Positions 23,117 through 30,776 of a stretch of DNA of 30,789 bases are shown here, piece by piece. The notes beneath the pieces are model-generated. The model ran no database searches. It had not been told where the DNA came from and was given only the letters and a program-made list of their open reading frames with translations. Each line of letters starts with the position of its first letter. Within the stretch, counting starts at the first letter, position 1. The position numbers and the translations under genes are program-made. The DNA comes from UMGS973 sp963609975. Its GTDB lineage: Bacteria; Bacillota; Clostridia; Peptostreptococcales; Anaerovoracaceae. The stretch lies in the NCBI GenBank assembly GCA_963609975.1, contig CAVDMD010000008.1, positions 1 to 30,789 on the forward strand. Direction: 5' to 3'.

Positions 23117-23983
23117 ATGCAAAGATACATTGCACTTCTGAAAGTAATTGAGGTGGGCAGCTTCACAAAAGCAGCAGAGCTGCTGGGCTATACGCAGCCC
23201 GCGCTTAGCCAGATGGTTGCATCATTAGAAAGGGAATTGTCTGTCAAGATTCTGTACCGTTCCCGTTATGGAATCCGCTTGACGCCAGAGGGAGAACAGC
23301 TATATCCGGCTATCAGAAACTCGGTGCTGCAATATGAAGTCATGCGCACTGCAGCAGATGAGATCCGAGGACTTGACTCCGGTATTGTGCGGATTGGGAC
23401 GGTTTCCAGCGTGTCGTGTCACTGGCTGCCGGAGGTCATTCGCGCGTTCTGGCAGGAGCATCCGAATATTCAAATCGTGCTGCATCAGGGAGACTATACC
23501 AGTATTCCGGAATGGGTGCGTACAGGGGCAGTAGACTTTGGTTTTGTTAATCCTCATGCAGTCAGGGGCATGGAGACAACGGTAATTAAGTCCGGTGAGT
23601 TCCGTGCCGTGCTGCCGAAAAATCATCCTCTGTCCAATAAAGAGTCATTGCTATTGAAGGATCTTGCGGATGAACCGTTTCTGCTTCTGGAAGAAGGCTC
23701 GTACAGCGAACCGCTGGAAGCATTTCGGGCAGCAGACATCACACCGGACATCAGACTGCGTGTTCACGATGATTATTCCATTCTGTCTATGGTTGAGCAG
23801 GGATTGGGCGTTTCCATCCTGACAGAACTTGTGCTGCATAAGACAAACTATGATGTGGTGGTGCTGCCTATTGAACCTGCAATTATCCGAACTATGAGTA
23901 TCGTTACAAAGGACAGAAACACATTACCGCTGGCAAGTAAAGAATTTATTCGCTGCCTGATGGAGTACCGAGATATGTTTTAG
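23117..23983 (+). CDS. LysR-family transcriptional regulator
   Basis: The 288-residue protein has the LysR helix-turn-helix at residues 1-60 (IEVGSFTKAAELLGYTQPALSQMVASLE), then a periplasmic-binding-protein-like effector domain (about 90-285; IVRIGTVSSVSCHWLPEVIRAF). It is complete and of normal length. It diverges from the aminotransferase-PhzF operon across 236 bp and is its likely regulator; the effector may be the substrate or product of that pathway. The ribosome binding site (AAAGG) is weak and somewhat distant. Its 3' end overlaps a truncated minus-strand frame (23946-24116), which marks a possible insertion junction. Confidence 0.92.
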   Translation: MQRYIALLKVIEVGSFTKAAELLGYTQPALSQMVASLERELSVKILYRSRYGIRLTPEGEQLYPAIRNSVLQYEVMRTAADEIRGLDSGIVRIGTVSSVSCHWLPEVIRAFWQEHPNIQIVLHQGDYTSIPEWVRTGAVDFGFVNPHAVRGMETTVIKSGEFRAVLPKNHPLSNKESLLLKDLADEPFLLLEEGSYSEPLEAFRAADITPDIRLRVHDDYSILSMVEQGLGVSILTELVLHKTNYDVVVLPIEPAIIRTMSIVTKDRNTLPLASKEFIRCLMEYRDMF

Positions 23984-24116
23984 GCTGATTTTCAGCAGCA
24001 GCGATAATATCTGCGGGATAAAGCTGCATCTGATAAAAAGCTGTCAGAATAACTGCGGGAACAATAACAGGCAGCATTGCAGCCGAAAAAAGAAGCGGCT
24101 TTTTCAGATTTCTCAT
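23946..24116 (-). pseudogene. Truncated membrane-protein gene after the MerR gene
   Basis: This 56-codon frame starts with an ATG overlapping the MerR stop (ATGA), so it was the second gene of the MerR operon. It reads MRNLKKPLLFSAAMLPVIVP, then AVILTAFYQMQLYPADIIAAA. This resembles the first helix of CPBP-type intramembrane proteases that often follow MerR genes; the family call is from memory and weak. After about residue 46 the frame enters the 3' end of the LysR gene on the opposite strand and stops. The rest of the gene is missing, so it is probably non-functional. The junction lies near 23984-24000. Confidence 0.55.
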
Positions 24117-24841
24117 TCTGCCACCTCTTTTCCGTATATCTCAACGCAGTAACCCTTGTGGCTGCATTCCGGGCATTTCAGCTTTCGGGTCGCAGGTGTA
24201 TGCGCCGCAAAAATTGCTTCTTTGATCCCCGGCCTGAAAACCTTATGGCATTCCGGACAGATATACAGAGTTCTTTTGAAATAGTACATTGAGATCCATA
24301 CACCCAAAGCAATTATAACGGGGAGTCCCGCCACAAACGGCCACCATATACCTTTTGAAATCCATATAACAAGAGTTCCGATTTCGATTATGTCCATTAT
24401 TACCCCAAGTACGAGCATTACCGCATGTACCTTGCGCAGTTTTTTTCTGTTTTCCATAATATCGGCTATATCACCTATGGAGTCTGTAGAGAAATCGCCG
24501 GTGAGCCTCATTCCTTTTTTCAGCTCAGAAATAAGGGCAAGCTTTTTCCGATTTTCTTCTATTTCTCCCTGCAGTGCTATCTCCTGCTGCTGCAGGATTA
24601 GCGATATAACATGTTCCGGATGAGCTTCTTCAAGAATTTCTCTGATAGAGTCTATAGAAATGCCAAGGCTTCTGAGGAAGCATATGGTTTTCATTTTTTT
24701 GAGGTCGTCCTCCGAGTAGAGCCGTCTGCCGCCCTCTGACAACTGGCTGGGAACAAGAATACTGCGTGAGTCATAGTACTGCACAGTTCTGACAGTTACT
24801 TCACATATTTTAGCTATTTCTCCTGTTGTATACATTGACAT
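24113..24841 (-). CDS. MerR-family regulator with membrane helices and zinc ribbon
   Basis: With ATG 24841 the protein has 242 residues. Residues 1-70 are a MerR winged helix (MYTTGEIAKICEVTVRTVQYYD, RRLYSEDDLKKM), followed by a dimerisation coil. Two hydrophobic helices lie at about 140-160 and 163-183. The C-terminal zinc ribbon has CPEC near residue 193 and CPEC near residue 224. This one-component design would place the regulator at the membrane. The start is fixed by AAAGGAGGTGA directly upstream; an earlier in-frame ATG lies inside the promoter region. The promoter has the 19-bp spacer of MerR-controlled genes. A truncated membrane-protein gene follows in the same operon. Confidence 0.85.
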   Translation of the reverse strand: MSMYTTGEIAKICEVTVRTVQYYDSRSILVPSQLSEGGRRLYSEDDLKKMKTICFLRSLGISIDSIREILEEAHPEHVISLILQQQEIALQGEIEENRKKLALISELKKGMRLTGDFSTDSIGDIADIMENRKKLRKVHAVMLVLGVIMDIIEIGTLVIWISKGIWWPFVAGLPVIIALGVWISMYYFKRTLYICPECHKVFRPGIKEAIFAAHTPATRKLKCPECSHKGYCVEIYGKEVAE

Positions 24842-24869
24842 AGCCTTCACCTCCTTTCTGTTTGAGGTC

Positions 24870-24900
24870 ATTATAGAGTATTACGCAGCGTAATAAGCAA
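24870..24900 (-). promoter_or_regulatory. MerR-type 19-bp-spacer promoter with palindromic operator
   Basis: On the minus strand TTGCTT (24900-24895) and TATAAT (24875-24870) are separated by 19 bp. The spacer holds a 15-bp perfect palindrome, ATTACGC-A-GCGTAAT (24880-24894 on the plus strand). An over-long spacer occupied by the operator is the hallmark of MerR activation by DNA untwisting. The gene is therefore probably autoregulated. Confidence 0.85.
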
Positions 24901-24943
24901 GGGGTATTTATGAAATTACGGCCTGGTTCTGTATAAATTAAAA

Positions 24944-25888
24944 CTACCGGAAAACCTTTTTGATATGATAATCTGTAATATATTCTCTGACAAAAGCCGC
25001 AGCATCTTCATCAGGCAGGACCATATATCTTTCGGGCTGTTTCATATATTCCCTGCAGGCTGTTCTGTGCTCTGTGGGAGTGCAGCCCCACCAGGATCTG
25101 AAGGTCTTGTAAAAATATTTGGGATCCGAAAACCCGCAGGCATAGGATATATCGTAATTGGGCATATCGGTAAGAAGCAGCATATGCTCAGCCTCATAGC
25201 AGCGTATGTATCCTATCATCTGGCTGTAGCTGTAAAACGCTGTTTTGCTCATAAACTGGGACAGATAATTCTCACTTATATGCTCCATCTGCGCAAGCTT
25301 GGCGACTGTTATCTTTTCTCTGAAATTTTCAATACAGTAGCCCTGAATATGATAATAGCGGTTATAGAAGTTTTCGTTTATATAGTCGTCATAATATTGA
25401 TAATTGAGCCAGCAGAAATATTTGATAAACAGGGAAACAAGGCGGTCTACGGCACGCAGATCTCCCTTGCCGTATTTACCCGTGCCTGCCGAAAGCGCAG
25501 CATATGCAAGCGACAGAACTATATCCTTTACCTGCTCCATAGGCTTTTGCTGATAAGGATAGCAGTGATAGCTTTCGCAGGTAAAAAAATGATATTTGAG
25601 ATCATCCCAGGGTATGCTTAGCTTTGTCAGATCAAGATTGAAAATCAGAGTGGTATTGTCAGTGTCGGAATAAAGATAATGAATATCATCAAAGTCAAGA
25701 GTAAACAGCTCCCCTTCATTCAAAACCACCTTCTGATGAGATGAAGCAATAGTAACAGAGCCGCCAAGACAGTATACAAGCTCAAGCGCATTGCTGTGAT
25801 AATGAGGATAGATTCTCCCTATTTTTTGGACAGATACCTGATATGGTCTGTCATAATCTGTTTCTGTAAGTATTTCTTTAATATTCAT
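24944..25888 (-). CDS. AraC-family transcriptional regulator (second)
   Basis: This 314-residue protein has an N-terminal cupin-like sensor (IYPHYHSNALELVYCLGG, about residues 27-44; EGELFTLDFDDIHYLYS) and a C-terminal AraC double helix-turn-helix (about 195-285; SENYLSQFMSK, YDISYACGFSDPKYFYKTFR). It is a paralog of the AraC protein at 1842-2807, sharing domain order, the FSDPKYFY block and a C-terminal helix. It diverges from the permease-amidohydrolase-DUF3237 operon across 131 bp and is its probable activator. The cupin sensor suggests that a small molecule, probably the transported substrate, is the inducer (inference). Confidence 0.9.
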   Translation of the reverse strand: MNIKEILTETDYDRPYQVSVQKIGRIYPHYHSNALELVYCLGGSVTIASSHQKVVLNEGELFTLDFDDIHYLYSDTDNTTLIFNLDLTKLSIPWDDLKYHFFTCESYHCYPYQQKPMEQVKDIVLSLAYAALSAGTGKYGKGDLRAVDRLVSLFIKYFCWLNYQYYDDYINENFYNRYYHIQGYCIENFREKITVAKLAQMEHISENYLSQFMSKTAFYSYSQMIGYIRCYEAEHMLLLTDMPNYDISYACGFSDPKYFYKTFRSWWGCTPTEHRTACREYMKQPERYMVLPDEDAAAFVREYITDYHIKKVFR

Positions 25889-25890
25889 AT

Positions 25891-25973
25891 GTATATGATA
25901 GCTGATTCTTCGTCAAAAGCAAAGTATTTTGAGCAAAAAAGACAATGGTATTTTTCAGAATAGTATATCATAA
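25891..25973. promoter_or_regulatory. Intergenic region with paired GTATATSATA sites
   Basis: GTATATGATA (25891-25900) and GTATATCATA (25963-25972) match at 9 of 10 positions and lie 72 bp apart, about seven helical turns. They also contain inverted TATGATA/TATCATA. They sit between the divergent AraC and permease genes and could be AraC binding sites. The permease promoter is unclear: TATATT at 25992-25997 is a possible -10 with a poor -35, as expected for an activator-dependent promoter. Confidence 0.4.
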
Positions 25974-26019
25974 TTTTCTTAAAAGACGCAATATATTTTG
26001 TTTTTACGGAGGTAAAAAA

Positions 26020-27669
26020 ATGAAAGAACAAAACAGCGTGCCTCAGGGCAGCATCGGACAGGACGGTGTGGCAGGATTAAAAAAACACACTATGAAGCCT
26101 TTCCAGATAGCATTCCTTCTGTTCTGCCTTGTAGCGGCAGGAGCATTCGGAATAGAGGATATGATTCCGACATCAGGTCCCGGACTTACAATAGCAATGC
26201 TGGTATTATTCGCAATTATATGGGCATACCCGATCTGCCAGATAGTATCTGAGCTGTCGGCGCTTATGCCAAGCGAGGGCGGCATCTATGTATGGGTAAA
26301 AGAAGCCTTTGGAGAATTCTGGGGATTCTGTATGGGCTGGTGGGGCACCATATCCATATATCTGTCATCGGCAACTTATGTTGTGCTGATTGTAGGCTAT
26401 GCCGCAGACTTCATCCCGATATTAAATGATCCGTTTGTCTCATTTATAGTTAAGTTTGGAATAATAGCTTTCTTTGTAATAATCAACCTGATGGGACTCA
26501 AAGAAGTAGGTATGGTAAGCACAATACTTTCAGTGCTGATACTTGTAGCCTTTACAACAGTTACAATCGTAGGCTTCTGCAACTGGGAATACAATCCTGT
26601 AGAGCCGTTTACACCGGAGGGACAATCAATAATAGACAGCCTCGGAGGCAGCATATGCCTTGTAATCTGGATGTACTGCGGATATGAATGCGTGTCAAAT
26701 ATGGCAGGCGAACTTGAAAACCCCGAAGTTATTCCTAAAGGCTTCAAACTGGCAATGCCGCTCATAGCTCTGAGCTACATACTTCCTACAGTAGCAGGGC
26801 TTGTATCTGTAGGTCCGTGGGAAGAATGGGGTACCGAAGGTCTTGGCTACGGCGATGTGCTTACACAGTGCATGGGCTACGGCTGGGGCGTTGCATTCCT
26901 TGTAATTGCAATAGCTTCACAGGCTGCAATATTCAACTCATACATAGCGGCAGGCTCAAGAGGCTTTTTTGTAATGGCAGACGACCATCTGTGCCCTAAC
27001 TTCTTAGTTAAGGTCTCCAAAAAAAGAGGCGTTCCTGCGCTGGCAATACTGCTGCTTGGAGCATTCTCGGTAGTAATGATGAATTTTAACTTCGAAACAC
27101 TTGTAACAATACTTACACCTCTGGCGCTGATGGTATATGTAATACTCGGGCTGGCACTTCTCAAGATAAGAAAAATGTATCCTGTGGAAGAAAGAAGCTG
27201 CTGGTATATCAAAGGCTGCAAAGGCAAGATTACGCTGATTGCAATACTTCCTATGGTAATAGCAGTCATCGGTCTGCTGGTAAACGGCACGGAATACTTC
27301 CTGCTGGGATTTATATCAATAGGCTCTGCCGTTGTATTCTATATATTATTCAAGTGGCTGTATGGAGGAATGTACAAAATCGATCCGGTCAAATACCCTA
27401 TCAACCCTAAAACCAGAATGGCAAAAGGCGATCTGCAGAGATTCGGTGCATACATACTTGCATTCGGGCTGTATGCTGTAGTGGGCAGTCTGTTCCTGAC
27501 ATGGTACGAGGGCGACTGGGGCCCTGAATACTATCTTGAACTTTACGGAAGCGGACTTACAAGCAACTTCTGGCTTATGATAAGCGTGGCAAGATGGGGA
27601 GGCGTTATAGCTGCCGTACTGGGAGCTGTACTGCTTGCAGCAGGAAAGAAAAAGGATCCGGTAAATTAA
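26020..27669 (+). CDS. APC-superfamily permease (second)
   Basis: From ATG 26020, which follows GGAGG, the protein has 549 residues and at least 12 hydrophobic segments. The APC signature GAGAFGIEDMIPTSGPG is at about residues 40-56, followed by SEGGIYVWVKEAFGEFWGF. It matches the permease at 12918-14627 along its length but has a longer polar N-terminus (MKEQNSVPQGSIGQDG). It is the first gene of a three-gene operon, 15 bases before the amidohydrolase gene, and probably imports the substrate of that enzyme. An upstream in-frame start at 25945 is rejected because it lacks a ribosome binding site. Confidence 0.92.
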   Translation: MKEQNSVPQGSIGQDGVAGLKKHTMKPFQIAFLLFCLVAAGAFGIEDMIPTSGPGLTIAMLVLFAIIWAYPICQIVSELSALMPSEGGIYVWVKEAFGEFWGFCMGWWGTISIYLSSATYVVLIVGYAADFIPILNDPFVSFIVKFGIIAFFVIINLMGLKEVGMVSTILSVLILVAFTTVTIVGFCNWEYNPVEPFTPEGQSIIDSLGGSICLVIWMYCGYECVSNMAGELENPEVIPKGFKLAMPLIALSYILPTVAGLVSVGPWEEWGTEGLGYGDVLTQCMGYGWGVAFLVIAIASQAAIFNSYIAAGSRGFFVMADDHLCPNFLVKVSKKRGVPALAILLLGAFSVVMMNFNFETLVTILTPLALMVYVILGLALLKIRKMYPVEERSCWYIKGCKGKITLIAILPMVIAVIGLLVNGTEYFLLGFISIGSAVVFYILFKWLYGGMYKIDPVKYPINPKTRMAKGDLQRFGAYILAFGLYAVVGSLFLTWYEGDWGPEYYLELYGSGLTSNFWLMISVARWGGVIAAVLGAVLLAAGKKKDPVN

Positions 27670-27684
27670 AAAAGGACAAAAATT

Positions 27685-29379
27685 ATGAAAGCAGATTTAA
27701 TATTATTTAATGGGAAAATATACAAAAGCAACAAAGCAAAAGAATATGCGGAGGCTGTCTGCATCAAAGACAGGAAATTCATATGTGTGGGAACATCTGA
27801 GGAATGTCTTAAACACAAAACAGCAGAAACAAAAGTGATAGACCTTGGGGGCAGACTTGTTCTCCCCGGCCTTATAGACGGGCATACCCACCCTGAAACA
27901 ATCGCAAAGAGCAGGTGGAGAGTCCGGATGCCGGAGTTTGATGACAGGAATGAGCTTCTGTCATGGGTCAAATCGTACTGTGACGGGCATTCGAAAGAAG
28001 AAGTTCCGTTTTTCTTCGGGGAATGCTACCCGCCTACAATGTTTGACAAAAACGGCCCAAAAAAAGAATGGCTTGACGAATATGTATCGGACAGACCCGT
28101 AAGGCTTCAGGACTTTACGGATCATGCCTGCTGGTACAATTCAAAGGCTCTTGAGCTTATGGAAATCAGCAGGGATACTCCCGAAACAGGCACCGCTCCG
28201 TTTTTTGTAAGAGATGAATCAGGCGAGCCTACAGGCTGGGTGCAGGAGCCGCTGCCCGGTTCAGCTGTTGAGGAGAAGCTTTATGACAATCTCGGCTGGC
28301 ATCCTCCGACAGAAGTCACCGAAGCAACCATTGCCCCTTTCCTTGATTTTTTAAGAGACAAGGGCGTTACGGCAATACTTGACGGAATTACCGAGGGCGA
28401 AGAGGCAATGAAGCTTTTTTACGATATGGACAAAGCAGGCAGACTCAATATGTATTATGAGGGCACCTGTCTGCTGGAATCCTATGACAGGCTTGACGAG
28501 TGTATTGCCACACTCAAAGACTGGCAGAGCAAATATACAAATGAACACGTAAGACTTCATACTGTGAAATTTTTCTTAGACGGAACAAATGAAATGGGCA
28601 ACAGCGCCTCACTGGAACCGCTGCACAACGATCCGTCCGGTACCAATTACGGCGAAATCAATATGAGCGAGGCGGAGCTTACAGATACGCTGCTGAGATT
28701 AAACAGAGAAAAAACAGATCTGCATATACACGTTGTATGCGACAGAGGCTTCCGTACAGCCTGCAATGCCTACGAGGCTGCAAAGAAAAAGGCTTTAGAG
28801 CAGGGCGAAAGCTGGGATATATTTATGGAGCTTGCTCACTGCGAGCTGGTTCACCCTGACGATATGGCAAGGCCTGCAGAGCTTGGCATTATTATCAATT
28901 GGAGCTGCCACTGGGCAGGCGGGTATTTCGGAGAAGCCGGCATCGGCTATCTTGGACAGAAACGCTGGAATACAATGTATGACTTCACAAAGATGCTTGA
29001 AACCGGAGCAACCGTTACTTACAGCAGTGACGTCATAGGTATGTGCGAGGAGCACAGAGGCAACCCCTGGTTTGGTATGGAAATCTCTGCAACGAGGATT
29101 GACCTTGATGACCCTTTGAATCCCGAAAAATATCCGGGAGGCGTCAGACCGCCAATCAGCGCAAGACTGACTCCGCAGCAGCTGGTTGACGGATATACAA
29201 GAGCAGGTGCAGTGCCGTTCAGAATGGAAGATGTGACAGGAACTATTGAAGATGGTAAATATGCCAATCTGATAGTTTTAGACAGGAATCTGTTTGAGAT
29301 ACCGCTTACGGAAATCCATACGATAGACCCCGATATAGTTGTGTTTGAAGGTAAAATTGTCAAGGGAGAAACAGCTTGA
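27685..29379 (+). CDS. YtcJ-like metal-dependent amidohydrolase
   Basis: This 564-residue protein opens with the composite beta domain (MKADLILFNGKIYKSN) and the first metal motif DGHTHPE (H67, H69). Later blocks include LDGTNEMGNSAS (the YtcJ-type FLDG segment), HIHVVCDRG (H-x-H) and a C-terminal TVTYSSDVIGM with the likely catalytic aspartate, then LIVLDRNLFEIP. It belongs to the amidohydrolase superfamily, YtcJ/AmiF-like branch, whose members hydrolyse amides, formamides or related C-N bonds; many have unknown substrates. An AAAGGAC site precedes the ATG. Its stop overlaps the start of the DUF3237 gene (TTGA), so the products are made together. Confidence 0.9.
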   Translation: MKADLILFNGKIYKSNKAKEYAEAVCIKDRKFICVGTSEECLKHKTAETKVIDLGGRLVLPGLIDGHTHPETIAKSRWRVRMPEFDDRNELLSWVKSYCDGHSKEEVPFFFGECYPPTMFDKNGPKKEWLDEYVSDRPVRLQDFTDHACWYNSKALELMEISRDTPETGTAPFFVRDESGEPTGWVQEPLPGSAVEEKLYDNLGWHPPTEVTEATIAPFLDFLRDKGVTAILDGITEGEEAMKLFYDMDKAGRLNMYYEGTCLLESYDRLDECIATLKDWQSKYTNEHVRLHTVKFFLDGTNEMGNSASLEPLHNDPSGTNYGEINMSEAELTDTLLRLNREKTDLHIHVVCDRGFRTACNAYEAAKKKALEQGESWDIFMELAHCELVHPDDMARPAELGIIINWSCHWAGGYFGEAGIGYLGQKRWNTMYDFTKMLETGATVTYSSDVIGMCEEHRGNPWFGMEISATRIDLDDPLNPEKYPGGVRPPISARLTPQQLVDGYTRAGAVPFRMEDVTGTIEDGKYANLIVLDRNLFEIPLTEIHTIDPDIVVFEGKIVKGETA

Positions 29380-29858
29380 ACAAGGAACATATATTACCTG
29401 AGCCGGAGTTTGAAAAGCTGTTCACGGCAACCGTAGAACCGGGAGATGAATATGCACTTGGAGAAACAGGCAAAGGCTACAGCGAGATAACACCTGTAAC
29501 CGGGGGCGCCGTTGCCGGTGCCGTAAACGGCACGATATTGCCATTTGGCGGTGACTGGGGACTTCTGCACAGCGATACCGTAAACCTGCCTGACACAAAA
29601 TATGTTATCAGGACAGATGATGAGGCATATATTTCCGTCGAATGTACAGGCATACTCGATATGGATTATGACACTATGGTGGCTGTAAGCGAGGGAAAAG
29701 ATATGAATCCTGCAGAATACTATTTCAGACACAGTATCAGATTTACCGCAGGCGATGAGAAGTATCTTTGGCTCAACAGAATAGTGGCCTTTGGAATTGC
29801 TATGATAACTCCTGATAACAATGTGTATACTGAGGTATACAGGCTGAAGCAGGGATAA
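29376..29858 (+). CDS. DUF3237 domain protein
   Basis: The 160-residue product matches the DUF3237 pattern: ITPVTGGAVAGAVNGTILPFGGDW, then DTKYVIRTDDEAYISVECTG, and a closing YLWLNRIVAFGIAMI block (residues quoted in short stretches along the protein). Such proteins form small beta barrels found in catabolic clusters, and their role is unknown. Translation starts at TTG (29376), 7 bases after AGGGAG, within the amidohydrolase stop. It is the last gene of the permease-amidohydrolase operon and ends before a strong terminator, so it probably takes part in handling the substrate or product of the hydrolase. Confidence 0.85.
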   Translation: MNKEHILPEPEFEKLFTATVEPGDEYALGETGKGYSEITPVTGGAVAGAVNGTILPFGGDWGLLHSDTVNLPDTKYVIRTDDEAYISVECTGILDMDYDTMVAVSEGKDMNPAEYYFRHSIRFTAGDEKYLWLNRIVAFGIAMITPDNNVYTEVYRLKQG

Positions 29859-29872
29859 GTAAATAACGGAAA
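29857..29872 (+). repeat. Left direct repeat of the MNT/HEPN cassette
   Basis: AAGTAAATAACGGAAA is exactly repeated at 30709-30724. The left copy overlaps the stop codon of the DUF3237 gene and the right copy overlaps that of the HEPN gene. Confidence 0.85.
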
Positions 29873-29878
29873 TAAGGT

Positions 29879-29907
29879 AAAGACACTCCTGATGATGGGG
29901 TGTCTTT
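29879..29907 (+). terminator. Intrinsic terminator of the amidohydrolase operon
   Basis: AAAGACACTCC (29879-29889) and GGGGTGTCTTT (29897-29907) form an 11-bp stem with one wobble around a TGATGAT loop. The T tract after it is short (TTTGCTTTG), but the symmetric A run makes it usable on both strands. Confidence 0.8.
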
Positions 29908-29923
29908 GCTTTGCAAAATCCAC

Positions 29924-29952
29924 TTGTTATTTACTGATGAAAAACATATAAT
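29924..29952 (+). promoter_or_regulatory. Promoter of the MNT/HEPN module
   Basis: TTGTTA (29924-29929) and a consensus TATAAT (29947-29952) are 17 bp apart, just after the operon terminator. The module therefore has its own transcription. Confidence 0.75.
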
Positions 29953-29978
29953 AAAGGAAAAGGAAGGAGGTGGCCGGA

Positions 29979-30317
29979 ATGTCTGCAAAGCGATTAGATG
30001 AACTGCTAAAAGAATTACTCTTTAACATTGAAGATGTTATAAAGTCTGATTTATCGGAAGTCATACTTTACGGCTCTTATGCAAGAGGCGATTTTGATGA
30101 AGAGTCCGATATTGATATTGCTGTGATTGTAGACAGCAGCAGAGAGCTTCTTCGGAAGTATCGTAAGAGACTGGTTGAAATTATGAGCAATGCAAGTCTT
30201 GAATATGACGTTGTTGTTAATATTTCCTGCATACCTCTTAAAGACTTTGAAGAATACAAGGAAGTGCTCCCTTATTACAGAAACATTGACAGTGAAGGGG
30301 TGAGAATAGTTGCATAA
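29979..30317 (+). CDS. MNT-type nucleotidyltransferase antitoxin
   Basis: The 112-residue protein has the minimal nucleotidyltransferase motif YGSYARGDFDEESDIDIAV, with G32-S33 and the metal-binding aspartates D44 and D46. In MNT/HEPN modules this protein neutralises the HEPN partner, in studied cases by adding AMP to it. The active-site residues are all present. ATG 29979 follows AAGGAGG by 8 bases; the GTG at 29970 overlaps that site and is rejected. It overlaps the HEPN gene by 8 bases, so the two are coupled. Confidence 0.9.
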   Translation: MSAKRLDELLKELLFNIEDVIKSDLSEVILYGSYARGDFDEESDIDIAVIVDSSRELLRKYRKRLVEIMSNASLEYDVVVNISCIPLKDFEEYKEVLPYYRNIDSEGVRIVA

Positions 30318-30714
30318 CGAGAAAAATAAAGCCCTTGCACTCTATAGACTGGATAGAGCGAAAGAACTTATAGCTGATGCCTGGAATTTATATAATACAG
30401 GAAGCTACAAAAGTGCAAACAACAGGGCGTACTATTCGATTTTCCATGCTATGAGGGCAGTTCTTGCACTGGACGAGGTTGACTTCAAAAAACATTCAGG
30501 AGTTATTCAGTATTTTCAGAGGGAATATATTAAAACAGGAATTTTTGAAAAAAGTTGTTCCACCATAATTATGAGTGCCAGCGAGATTAGAAATGCCAGT
30601 GACTATGATGATTTTTATCTTGCTTCTGCTGAAGAGGCACAGGAACAGATTGATAATGCTGTGGCTTTCGCAGGCGTGATTGAAGAATACCTGAACAATG
30701 CACTTGACAAGTAA
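30310..30714 (+). CDS. HEPN-domain toxin (MNT partner)
   Basis: This 134-residue all-helical protein carries the HEPN signature NNRAYYSIFHAMRA, giving R39-x6-H46. This is the R-x(4-6)-H RNase motif of HEPN toxins, which cut RNA and arrest growth. Translation starts at TTG (30310) after an AAGGGG site, within the end of the MNT gene, the usual order for these pairs. The catalytic Arg and His are both present, so the toxin may be active. The pair is flanked by an exact 16-bp direct repeat whose right copy includes this stop codon. Confidence 0.9.
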   Translation: MHNEKNKALALYRLDRAKELIADAWNLYNTGSYKSANNRAYYSIFHAMRAVLALDEVDFKKHSGVIQYFQREYIKTGIFEKSCSTIIMSASEIRNASDYDDFYLASAEEAQEQIDNAVAFAGVIEEYLNNALDK

Positions 30715-30724
30715 ATAACGGAAA
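30709..30724 (+). repeat. Right direct repeat of the MNT/HEPN cassette
   Basis: This is an exact copy of 29857-29872. Its first six bases are the last sense codon and the stop codon of the HEPN gene. Confidence 0.85.
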
Positions 30725-30734
30725 CAATGCAAGA

Positions 30735-30776
30735 GGCTGTCGCATTAGGTTAAAATCTAATGGCGACAAGCCCTTT
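30735..30776 (+). terminator. Hairpin after the HEPN gene: terminator or element end
   Basis: GGCTGTCGCATTAG pairs with CTAATGGCGACAAGCC with two single-base bulges, followed by CTTTT. It fits an intrinsic terminator of the toxin-antitoxin unit. The GAGGCTGTCGCATTAG sequence also recalls the terminal inverted repeats of some IS1182-type elements, but the rest lies outside the window. Confidence 0.6.

Noticed and set aside
20990..23983. Phenazine biosynthesis cluster
   Set aside because: Only a PhzF-family protein is present; no other phenazine genes occur, and most PhzF homologs act elsewhere.
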